Of a stretch of DNA of 64,000 nt, positions 55,451-64,000 are shown piece by piece (positions within the stretch are counted from its first letter, which is position 1; each line of letters begins with the position of its first letter). The position numbers and the translations under genes are program-made. Source of the stretch: Tragulus kanchil (taxonomy: Eukaryota; Chordata; Mammalia; Artiodactyla; Tragulidae); the NCBI GenBank assembly GCA_022376925.1, contig JAIOJX010000004.1, positions 175,737,501-175,801,500 of the forward strand. Direction: 5' to 3'. The notes beneath the pieces are model-generated. The model was not told the DNA's origin. It did no database searches and saw nothing but the letters and a program-made list of their open reading frames with translations.

Positions 55451-56439
55451 TTCCACGGGGTCTGTTCCCAGGGAGCTTGGATTCCTCTGGGCTGCGCCGT
55501 CATTACTAATGGGATCGTTGTTAGGGTGATAGTACCTGGTCCTGCCCAGGATTCCAGAGACCCGAGGCAGGCAGGGGTAGCTGCCCTGCCAGTGCTCATG
55601 GTCCCATGGGAGAGATGGACAGGGGCACAGACAGCCCAGTGTGTCCAGGGAGGCCAAGGAGGCAGCAGCCACCACTTGGGCCTCCGGAGGAACGAGGGGG
55701 AAGGCAGGGTTGAGGGGGACATCTGATCAGAGGTCACTGTGAGGCTGCTTGAAACCATTTCTTGCCCAGTGTCGCAAATGCAAGGCCCTATAGGACCCCA
55801 CCCTTGCTCGCCTCTGCATCCCCAACTCGGGTTCCCGCGGCCCTGAGCTGCACACAGGCCTCCTGGGTCCTGCAGTGGTTGTCCCCACGTGGCTATGTCT
55901 TGGGATTCCCGACTCTCTATCTGGAGCCTTTCTGGCCCCCTTAGCCTTCCAGCCTGCCCTGCCCTTGCCTGGGAAAGACCTGTTCTGAGGCCCCGTGTCC
56001 CCTCCGTCAGGGCTCACAGCCTAGCACCCGTAGGTGCTCTGGGGAAGGCAGGCGTGCCAACAGGTTCTGGCCTCCCCCGCTGCTTGTGCTCGGCGTTGGG
56101 AGAGTGCTGGCTTGGGCCAGGCCAGGCGCCGCAGGGTGCGGTGGGGTGGGGGGTGGTTCCCACTCTGGTAAGCAGAGGCATTTTTTTTGGCGCGTCTCTC
56201 CTGGAGGCCTGTGAGCAGGAGTTCCAGGAGGCCTGCCTCTCGGTGCTGAGTTAGCGGGAGGCCCCTCCCAAGAGGAAGGCGCGCTGGGGCCCGCTGAAGG
56301 ATAAAGGTGCCGGCACTGCGTGTGCATGTGCTGAGAGAGCGCCAGCCAGCGAGCGAGAGGAAGGACATCCGCCTGCCGCTGAAGGCACCGCACCCGGCTC
56401 ACTTCGCCCAAGTCACTGATCTGCCGAGCGGGGCCGGTC
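55451..56439. other. unique non-coding DNA, nothing recognised
   Basis: GC-rich. No repeat or coding exon I can support. Confidence 0.4.
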
Positions 56440-56720
56440 TCCTCAATCAATCCGTGCTGACAGATGGTAGCGGAACCGGTGACCTAGAGGCAGAAGGCTC
56501 CATTTGTAATCCCGGAGCGGCTCGGGCGCCTGGAGGAGGGCAGAGGAGTTTGTAATAAAGGGAGTGACACAGGGTTTCCAAAAGCCATCTCGGAGCTGGA
56601 GGAGGAGGGAATGGATTAATTTTGCTTCTGGAATTGAAACCACTGATTCAATTCAATGAGTATTTTTCGAGTGGACTGGGTTAGAAGAGAGAGGGAGGGA
56701 AAAAAAAAACAACAAAAAAC
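56440..56720. promoter_or_regulatory. conserved-looking non-coding block
   Basis: 'tcaatcaatccgtgctgaca', 'ctccatttgtaatcccggag', 'gtttgtaataaagggagtga', 'gaatggattaattttgcttc', 'ctgattcaattcaatgagta'. Motif-dense, non-repetitive text about 3.6 kb upstream of the CpG-island promoter (about 2.5 kb without the surplus copy). A promoter-proximal enhancer is plausible. Confidence 0.45.
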
Positions 56721-56984
56721 CCAACTAATCTACTGTCCTTTCCTTAACGTGTGGTAGGAAAAAGAGGAGTCTCACAGATGAGACAGTGGGAGAACAATGG
56801 AAGACACCCGTGTGGTCAGAGAGGAGGGAGCTCCCAGCTACTGGGCTCCGGCCACTGCAGGATCTTGAGCAGTGGCTGACTGACTGACTCCCTGAACCTG
56901 CCTGCCTGTCTGTCCGCATCATAGAACTACAGCTATTGCTGCTGCGTTCCTGGCCCTGTACAACTCTTCATGCGTCTCTTTAGA

Positions 56985-57105
56985 GTCCCAGGACACCTTT
57001 TGAGTGAGGTCATATTAGCCCTGTTTTACAGCTAAGGTAACCAAGGTTCAGAGAGGTGAAGTGACTCGTCCTAAGCTACACAGCCCAGGTCTGTCTGTTG
57101 GTCAT
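56985..57105 (-). mobile_element. MIR SINE
   Basis: 'attagccctgttttacagct', 'aaggttcagagaggtgaagt', 'gactcgtcctaagctacaca', 'gcccaggtctg'. Antisense core. Confidence 0.85.
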
Positions 57106-57704
57106 AACGCCTACCCATGTTCTCATTATAAACGGCACTGAAAGGGAAAGTGATAGGCTACTAGGGGGTGAGGATGTCCAGGCTGGCCTGGCCCTAGGAA
57201 CTGGGGAAGTTTCCAGGAGGAGGTTAGCTAGCCACGGTTCTGGCAGGGTCCGGAGCGGTGGGGAGGGGGCTGTAGGGTCATTCTCAGGACGGGAGGCAGG
57301 AGCCAGCCAGAGTCTGGACCTTCGTCACCTGTCTGCATTCCTTCCGAAGGAGGTTTTGCACGGCTTGTTGCCGTCCCTTTCAAGTTCTGGTTCCCCAGTC
57401 TGAGACCCAAATGAGCGGAGGAAGAAGGGAAAGGAAGGGGAGAAGGATGGGGCAGGAAATTGCTAAGGAAATGGGCTTCCCTTTCTTCATGAACTCTCTC
57501 AAGAAACTGAGCGCTCCCAACACCGACTGGTAGCTCTCCTGCCTCTCTCGGTGTTTGTCCAGAGAACATGGGTCTGTGCCCGAGCTCCCTCTTTCCCTCC
57601 TTAACTCTGACTCAGGCAGAAGCCAGCACTGGTCTTTTAAGTCTAGGTGCCAAGAATTTGAAAATGAAACACAAAACAATGGGAACAGCCAGAGGGCAGG
57701 GCTT
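57106..57704. other. unique non-coding DNA, nothing recognised
   Basis: Mixed composition with purine-rich stretches near 57415-57470. No repeat or exon called. Confidence 0.4.
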
Positions 57705-58179
57705 GGCGGCCTGTCCCCGCTCTACCCCCAGAAGAGACTGGCAGCCCCCCTGGCATGCAGGTGCTGGGAATCAAGTCTCCAGGAATAGCCCTGACCCACA
57801 TTGGAGCGGTTCCCACTTCGTGTGACTGGACAGGAGCCAGGAGAAATCACCACCTTCCCCAGCCACAGCCTCCTGGGGGCCAGTGGCCACTCAGGCCCTG
57901 CTCTGGATCCCTTTGCGGATGGCTGGTGGTGTCACAGCCAGGACCCTCTTCCCGTGGCCCAAGGCAAGGCAAAGCGTTAATGTCTCACAGGAGGTGGGGT
58001 GAGAGGTGAAAGGGCAGAGCCAGGCCCTGGGGAGCTGTGGACCTCAAATACACCGAAACTGGGCCCCAGGCCACACCTGCTTCCCATCAGCCTCCACCTG
58101 CTGCCCTCCTCTTCCAATTTACTTTCAAGCTGGGTTGCTCCAAGAAAGGAAGCTGCATGTACTTCCTTAACATCTAGGG

Positions 58180-58600
58180 CAGGCAGGGGGGCCTAATTTA
58201 GAATTAGTAGTTCTAGTCAACCTTAGGAACATGCTCCTCCTTCCCACTGTAGCCACTGGGAACAGGCCTAGAGTGGGGAGAGAATTTGACGGGGTCTCTG
58301 GGTGAGCCAGGGCAAGGATCACAAACACTCCAAGCGCAACCTACCCTCACTGGTCTCATTTTTTATCGCAGTGGGTCACGCTGCAGAAACCTCTGGTTGT
58401 TTTACAGCTGAGATTTTCTTTGAAAAAAAAAGTCAGCCGTTCTCTTCCTCCATAAAACACATGAGATTTGCCAAAGAAGGCTGGGAACGGCCCGAGGCCT
58501 TGGCACCACAAATCCTCCACCTCATCTCCCAATTAATTCTGGACCCTAGGTCCAGCCACCCAGGCGTGGCAGCTTTTTAAATGCCGCCTCAGGCAAAGGC
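58180..58600. promoter_or_regulatory. conserved-looking non-coding block
   Basis: 'cctaatttagaattagtagt', 'cattttttatcgcagtgggt', 'tctggttgttttacagctga', 'cataaaacacatgagatttg', 'ctcccaattaattctggacc'. AT-rich and motif-dense, no repeat family. Copied at 59285-59705. It is the element nearest to the promoter. Confidence 0.42.
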
Positions 58601-58639
58601 AACTGGCACTTGGCGAGCCTCGATTTCACAGGCGAGGTT

Positions 58640-58735
58640 GGTGGGCCTCTCCGTCCTTGCTTTTACTGCGGTGGAAACTGAGTCCCAAGAGGGCCCAAGT
58701 CATTCATCCAAGGACACGCGGCGCCGAGGGGCGGA
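58640..58735 (-). mobile_element. MIR-like fragment
   Basis: 'gcggtggaaactgagtccca' and 'gcccaagtcattcatccaag' resemble an antisense MIR core. Copied at 59745-59840. Confidence 0.5.
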
Positions 58736-60224
58736 GGCGGTTAGGGAAGTAGGCCTCTGGGACGGGAGGGCGCTGAGCGGGAGGGGCCGGCCCCGCCGAG
58801 CAGGTCGCAGGCGGCCTGTCCCCGCTCTACCCCCAGAAGAGACTGGCAGCCCCCCTGGCATGCAGGTGCTGGGAATCAAGTCTCCAGGAATAGCCCTGAC
58901 CCACATTGGAGCGGTTCCCACTTCGTGTGACTGGACAGGAGCCAGGAGAAATCACCACCTTCCCCAGCCACAGCCTCCTGGGGGCCAGTGGCCACTCAGG
59001 CCCTGCTCTGGATCCCTTTGCGGATGGCTGGTGGTGTCACAGCCAGGACCCTCTTCCCGTGGCCCAAGGCAAGGCAAAGCGTTAATGTCTCACAGGAGGT
59101 GGGGTGAGAGGTGAAAGGGCAGAGCCAGGCCCTGGGGAGCTGTGGACCTCAAATACACCGAAACTGGGCCCCAGGCCACACCTGCTTCCCATCAGCCTCC
59201 ACCTGCTGCCCTCCTCTTCCAATTTACTTTCAAGCTGGGTTGCTCCAAGAAAGGAAGCTGCATGTACTTCCTTAACATCTAGGGCAGGCAGGGGGGCCTA
59301 ATTTAGAATTAGTAGTTCTAGTCAACCTTAGGAACATGCTCCTCCTTCCCACTGTAGCCACTGGGAACAGGCCTAGAGTGGGGAGAGAATTTGACGGGGT
59401 CTCTGGGTGAGCCAGGGCAAGGATCACAAACACTCCAAGCGCAACCTACCCTCACTGGTCTCATTTTTTATCGCAGTGGGTCACGCTGCAGAAACCTCTG
59501 GTTGTTTTACAGCTGAGATTTTCTTTGAAAAAAAAAGTCAGCCGTTCTCTTCCTCCATAAAACACATGAGATTTGCCAAAGAAGGCTGGGAACGGCCCGA
59601 GGCCTTGGCACCACAAATCCTCCACCTCATCTCCCAATTAATTCTGGACCCTAGGTCCAGCCACCCAGGCGTGGCAGCTTTTTAAATGCCGCCTCAGGCA
59701 AAGGCAACTGGCACTTGGCGAGCCTCGATTTCACAGGCGAGGTTGGTGGGCCTCTCCGTCCTTGCTTTTACTGCGGTGGAAACTGAGTCCCAAGAGGGCC
59801 CAAGTCATTCATCCAAGGACACGCGGCGCCGAGGGGCGGAGGCGGTTAGGGAAGTAGGCCTCTGGGACGGGAGGGCGCTGAGCGGGAGGGGCCGGCCCCG
59901 CCGAGCAGGTCGCAGGGAGGAGGGCGGCCCGGGCCCGCGGGCTCCCCACGCCGCCAGCGCCGCGATGCTGCTCTGGCGGCTCCAGGGGACTCCAGAAATC
60001 CCAAGGAGAGATTCCGGGCCACCAACTCCCCAGAAAGTTGGCTCGCGGCCCCTCCCAGGGCGGCCGAGAGCTGCGGGCCAAGACGGCCCTGGGCGAGCGG
60101 CGAGCCACGCGCGCCGCGCCGCCCGCTGCCGGGGGCAGCCCCCGCGCGACCCCGGCCGCGGGGTCGGGCCGGGCGCGCGCAGGCCTCGGCGCGGCCGCAC
60201 GCGGGTGGGCACGCGCGCGCCCGC

Positions 60225-60330
60225 GGCCCCGCCCCTGCGCCCCGCCCCGCCGCGCGCCCCGCCCCGCCGCGCGCCCGCCCGCCCGCCCGCGCGCCGCAGC
60301 TCGCAGCCTCCGGATTGGCCGCGCGGCGTC
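60225..60330 (+). promoter_or_regulatory. core promoter candidate: GC boxes, inverted CCAAT, CRE-like site
   Basis: Several 'ccccgcccc'/'ccgccccgcc' GC-box words lie at 60225-60295. They are followed by an inverted CCAAT box (ATTGG, 60314-60318) and a 'cgtcacctgacgct' palindrome-like CRE/E-box word at 60327-60340. No TATA box is visible, as is usual for CpG-island promoters. Transcription would start shortly downstream. Confidence 0.55.
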
Positions 60331-60349
60331 ACCTGACGCTCTGTTATTT

Positions 60350-60651
60350 CCTGTGTGTTGGGAGAATGGAGAGAAAAAACGCCGAGCCGAGCCGCTTTCG
60401 GCCCCTGCGAGGCGGCCGCGGCCTCCGCCGGGGGAGCCCGCCCTGAAGCGCGCCCGACCGGGGAGCGAGCGCGCGGGCCGGAGCGAGCCTCGAGGGGCCG
60501 CGGCCCCGGCCCGCCCCGCCGCCGGCCCCGGCGCCCGGGCTGGAGGCGGCGGAGGCGCCCCCGCCCCCACCCCGCGCAGCGCCGTCCGCCGCCGCTCCTT
60601 CCCCTCCCGCCCCCGGCGGAGGCCGCGGGACCGGGCGGGGGGCTCCCGCAG
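60350..60651 (+). other. candidate non-coding first exon of an unidentified gene
   Basis: Begins near 'ttatttcctgtgtgttggg' (an ETS-like word) and ends at CAG|gtaacc (60651/60652), a good splice-donor match. No start codon with a recognisable protein follows, so I take it as 5' untranslated. The 5' end is approximate. The rest of the gene would lie to the right, beyond 64000. I do not recognise the gene. Confidence 0.45.
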
Positions 60652-61487
60652 GTAACCGCCGCCCGGGCCCGAGGGGGAGGGGCAGGGGGCAGGGCCGCGC
60701 GCGGGGAGCGGCCGGGTGTCTGGCCTCCGGGGCTGCGGGCAGCGGTGCCCGCCCGGCCCGACCCGAGAGTGATGAGCCCTCAGACTCCGAGGCCGGGACT
60801 CGGGGTGCCGAGGAGAACGGCCCCGGCCGACCCGGCAGCGAGCGGGGAGCGGCCTGTCTCGGCCTCGGGGCGCCGAGGGGAAAGGGCCCGGCCTGGCAAC
60901 AGCAGAGGGCCCGGAGGGGGCTCGGTCCCGGCCCGGGGGTGCCGCGGGAAGGTACCTGCGCGTCGCGGCCTCGGGTGCCCGGGCGGCGGAGGTGAGCGGG
61001 CGGCGGGGTCAGCCCGGGGATCCCGCGGCGCCGGCCGCTCGCGGGGTCGAGGCGGGCGGGCGGAGGGCCGGGCGGGTGGCAGCCGCGCGGGGCGCCGCGG
61101 CGCGCCCCTGCCGCGGGAGGGCCGGCGGCCCGCCTCTCGCCCTGCGCACACCTGAAGCCACGCGGCCGCGGCGCGCCCGGGGGGGCGGCGGGCAGGTGCC
61201 GGCCCCGGGGCGGCGAGCGGAGCGCGGGACTCACTTCCTGCGTGGACGCACTTTCTCCCCCTCCGCCGGCGGCGAGCGGGGCGGGGTGTCGACCCGACGG
61301 TCCCCGCGGGCGAGCCAACGAGGGACTCTCGGCTTGCGATCCGTGGCGGGGTCGGGGGGAGCGGGGTGGTCGAGGGAGCGCGGCGGCCCGCCCTGGCGGC
61401 GGTGGAGGTGGATGCCTCCCGTGCGCCGGGGTGGAGGGGAATTTAGTGAGTGGAGGGGCGGCCGCCTTCCCGGGCCTGTGGGTGGGT

Positions 61488-63746
61488 GGGGGGATTGTTG
61501 TCTGTGGTTGTGGATTGTAGCGCGGTCTGCAGCCCTTAGTTTTCACCCTTAGGGGACAGACTGAAATTAGGATCCGCGGCCCTCCTCCCCCAAGATGGGA
61601 TGTCTCTGATAACTGCTGTAAAATGGATGGAATTTTCGAGCTATTATCGAACAGGCATCAGGTCTTTGAGTGATAATCGGACCCTTATGTTAACAGCCTC
61701 ACAGAGGCGTTTTATAAAACGTCTTAAATGGGGTGGCAGCCGGGCGAAGTGGGAAACTGCGCTGAAGTTGGACCAGGAGGACCCAGGAATTTACATTCAG
61801 CTTTGCCACCAAATAAACTGTAGCCCTGGCCAAGTGAGCTACGTCCCCGAGGCTCCAGTTTTGTCCTCGGTTCAGTAACGGCTCTCCTCTGGGTCAGGCA
61901 TTACAGAGGTTTTAGGTAGTCCTTCCTGTCTTGGGCTTCTGGTTTAGTGGTAGGTAACTTCCTTAGAAATGCAGACTGGCTCTCCCTGGCTTGTAAACGC
62001 CTGTCTCACTTTCTGGTTTTCAGCCTGTTCTTCAGCTTGCTAAGTGTAGAGACTTGGTCAGGGTGCAGTTTTTCCTCAAATCCCAGATGCTGTTCTGTGC
62101 TTCTCAGAAAGTGTATTCTAGCCTGGGCTTGAATGTGCCTTGTATTTTTTGTCTTTGCGAGGAGTTGTCAGGAAAAAGGTTTTTCAGAGGTCATCTGACA
62201 CCTTGGAGTTGTGGATAATGTGTGTTTGGTTCTGTGTGTGTTGGTTGGCTCCAAGGAGACCCAAGATGTTTTTGTGAAGGTATCGTGAAGGAATCTCATT
62301 TAAAGTTCTTTGAAGGGATAATTGGCTAACTTTCAAAATACCCAGCTTTCGTACTCTCAGAGAGGGGAGAAAGTGGAATTCCATAACATCTCCTGTGAAG
62401 TGGTGTGCTCGTGGAATTCACTGTCACCTCAGGGTGCTCTGATTATTTGCATCTCCAGTTTATTCCTTAATGGTAGCTGCATGCTTCCTCTGGAGATGCT
62501 GAAGAACCCCAGTTAGTTTCACTGATTTTATGGTGTGTGAGGGCCGTAGGCCATGCCTTTGACTGACTAGTCTTTCTGGACCTGCCTCAGAAGCTGGTCT
62601 TGTCTGTCTTAGATTCTGGGGGGGATTGTTGTCTGTGGTTGTGGATTGTAGCGCGGTCTGCAGCCCTTAGTTTTCACCCTTAGGGGACAGACTGAAATTA
62701 GGATCCGCGGCCCTCCTCCCCCAAGATGGGATGTCTCTGATAACTGCTGTAAAATGGATGGAATTTTCGAGCTATTATCGAACAGGCATCAGGTCTTTGA
62801 GTGATAATCGGACCCTTATGTTAACAGCCTCACAGAGGCGTTTTATAAAACGTCTTAAATGGGGTGGCAGCCGGGCGAAGTGGGAAACTGCGCTGAAGTT
62901 GGACCAGGAGGACCCAGGAATTTACATTCAGCTTTGCCACCAAATAAACTGTAGCCCTGGCCAAGTGAGCTACGTCCCCGAGGCTCCAGTTTTGTCCTCG
63001 GTTCAGTAACGGCTCTCCTCTGGGTCAGGCATTACAGAGGTTTTAGGTAGTCCTTCCTGTCTTGGGCTTCTGGTTTAGTGGTAGGTAACTTCCTTAGAAA
63101 TGCAGACTGGCTCTCCCTGGCTTGTAAACGCCTGTCTCACTTTCTGGTTTTCAGCCTGTTCTTCAGCTTGCTAAGTGTAGAGACTTGGTCAGGGTGCAGT
63201 TTTTCCTCAAATCCCAGATGCTGTTCTGTGCTTCTCAGAAAGTGTATTCTAGCCTGGGCTTGAATGTGCCTTGTATTTTTTGTCTTTGCGAGGAGTTGTC
63301 AGGAAAAAGGTTTTTCAGAGGTCATCTGACACCTTGGAGTTGTGGATAATGTGTGTTTGGTTCTGTGTGTGTTGGTTGGCTCCAAGGAGACCCAAGATGT
63401 TTTTGTGAAGGTATCGTGAAGGAATCTCATTTAAAGTTCTTTGAAGGGATAATTGGCTAACTTTCAAAATACCCAGCTTTCGTACTCTCAGAGAGGGGAG
63501 AAAGTGGAATTCCATAACATCTCCTGTGAAGTGGTGTGCTCGTGGAATTCACTGTCACCTCAGGGTGCTCTGATTATTTGCATCTCCAGTTTATTCCTTA
63601 ATGGTAGCTGCATGCTTCCTCTGGAGATGCTGAAGAACCCCAGTTAGTTTCACTGATTTTATGGTGTGTGAGGGCCGTAGGCCATGCCTTTGACTGACTA
63701 GTCTTTCTGGACCTGCCTCAGAAGCTGGTCTTGTCTGTCTTAGATT
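61488..63746 (+). repeat. tandem duplication 18 (1131 bp x 2), probable assembly artefact
   Basis: Copy 1 is about 61488-62617 and copy 2 about 62618-63746. The copies differ only by one G in the starting G run, as far as I see. It falls just behind the CpG island, in what would be intron 1. Confidence 0.95.
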
Positions 63747-64000
63747 TCAGGTGCTGGAATTCTTGAAGGACATGTTCCTACTGTATGATTATGTCTTAGA
63801 CCAGTTTTCTGTCCTTTCTGCGCAGACGTTTCAAAAAGGGTCACAGCCTTGGGAGGTTTGCTCATGATGCGACCTTGGAGACAGGTTGGTAGACTTTTTC
63901 TTGTGTGTTAACATCAGGTCTGTTACACAGGTGAACAGTTTTACATGACTTTGCAGATGGATTATGGGAGTTTTCCAAAATAAACAATGTATGTCGGTAT
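61500..64000 (+). other. probable intron 1 of the CpG-island gene
   Basis: Less GC-rich, with no SINE recognised. A 92-residue frame (61600-61878, repeated at 62731-63009) has no family resemblance and no upstream acceptor that I can defend. 63826-63894 could be a small exon (acceptor 'ctttctgcgcag|acg', donor 'acag|gttggt'), open in two frames, but support is thin. Confidence 0.4.

Larger units (their letters stand above)
57705..59916 (+). repeat. tandem duplication 17 (1105 bp x 2), probable assembly artefact
   Basis: Copy 1 is about 57705-58809 and copy 2 about 58810-59916, identical by eye. The right end abuts the CpG island at 59880. Confidence 0.95.
59880..61480 (+). promoter_or_regulatory. 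strong CpG island, gene promoter
   Basis: About 1.6 kb of very GC-rich DNA in which CpG is common throughout and many CG-only words occur ('cgcgcgcgcccgcggccccg' near 60210). It contains repeated GC boxes, an inverted CCAAT box and a candidate exon-1 donor. Islands of this size and density nearly always mark promoters of broadly expressed or developmental genes. The long open frames on both strands here (for example 400 residues on the minus strand, 61546-60344) are side effects of stop-codon depletion. Confidence 0.85.

Noticed and set aside
60344..61546. 400-residue open frame on the minus strand in the CpG island
   Set aside because: The translation is a run of A, R, G, P and S without domains. 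Overlapping frames on both strands are equally open, which comes from the scarcity of A/T-rich stop codons.
61600..63009. 92-residue frame present twice, starting MSLITAVKW
   Set aside because: The second copy is due to duplication 18. There are no splice or family signals, and a single short frame in an intron is expected by chance.
222..63746. A natural higher-order tandem array or a new repeat-generating system
   Set aside because: Units at different sites share no sequence with one another. Only size is shared, and differences follow the pattern of contig-end errors.
1..64000. CRISPR array or prokaryotic defence or mobile system
   Set aside because: There are no short regularly spaced repeats with unique spacers and no operon-like coding density. 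The retroposon content is mammalian.

Overview
This window looks like nuclear, non-coding DNA from a ruminant, probably a bovid. The evidence is the set of mobile elements. There are tRNA-headed SINEs with a Bov-A body (Bov-tA), in both orientations. There are CHR-type cetartiodactyl SINEs. A 3' fragment of an RTE-type BovB LINE still encodes the end of the reverse-transcriptase protein. Beneath these lies a dense layer of old mammalian MIR and L2 elements, recognised by motifs such as 'cagtttcctcatctgtaaaatgg' halves and 'agaggttaagtaacttgccc'. I find no bacterial genes, operons, CRISPR arrays or convincing protein-coding exons. The many short open frames are by-products of GC-rich sequence, where stop codons are rare.

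The dominant feature is artificial-looking. I count eighteen head-to-tail direct duplications. Their units are 1.03 to 1.17 kb, they are nearly identical, and they are spread along the whole window: 222-2474, 2897-5185, 6750-8997, 11815-14026, 14977-17326, 17495-19682, 19611-21886, 24454-26609, 30357-32543, 33706-35902, 35667-37860, 37552-39612, 44124-46325, 48034-50253, 49960-52191, 51941-54183, 57705-59916 and 61488-63746. Unit length is almost constant whatever the content. Many breakpoints fall inside unrelated sequence or inside SINEs. Mismatches cluster at the inner junction (end of copy 1, start of copy 2) and are mostly homopolymer contractions. This is what contig ends overlapping by about 1.1 kb would look like if they were concatenated without being merged. 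If so, about 20 kb of the 64 kb is surplus and the true locus is about 44 kb.

Layout. Positions 1-22000 are GC-rich intergenic or intronic DNA with MIRs, three Bov-tA insertions (two of them doubled), pyrimidine tracts and several AT-rich islands that look like conserved regulatory elements (5750-5950, 7340-7470, 10540-10735, 15090-15480). Positions 22000-33700 hold a weak CpG-rich patch, CHR SINEs with clear target-site duplications and a striking regulatory-like block at 29610-29790. Positions 33700-39600 carry the BovB fragment and a chain of three overlapping duplications. Positions 40150-41460 hold a CpG island with flanking conserved-looking AT-rich DNA, a candidate minor promoter. Positions 43000-54200 are SINE and L2 rich, including a CHR SINE nested in a Bov-tA with a (TA)n(GA)n tail.

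Positions 59880-61480 form a strong CpG island with GC boxes, an inverted CCAAT box and a candidate first-exon donor (CAG|gtaacc at 60651/60652). I read it as the promoter and non-coding first exon of a plus-strand gene whose body lies beyond the window. I cannot name the gene. The upstream regulatory-like blocks may belong to its control region, which is inference from proximity only.
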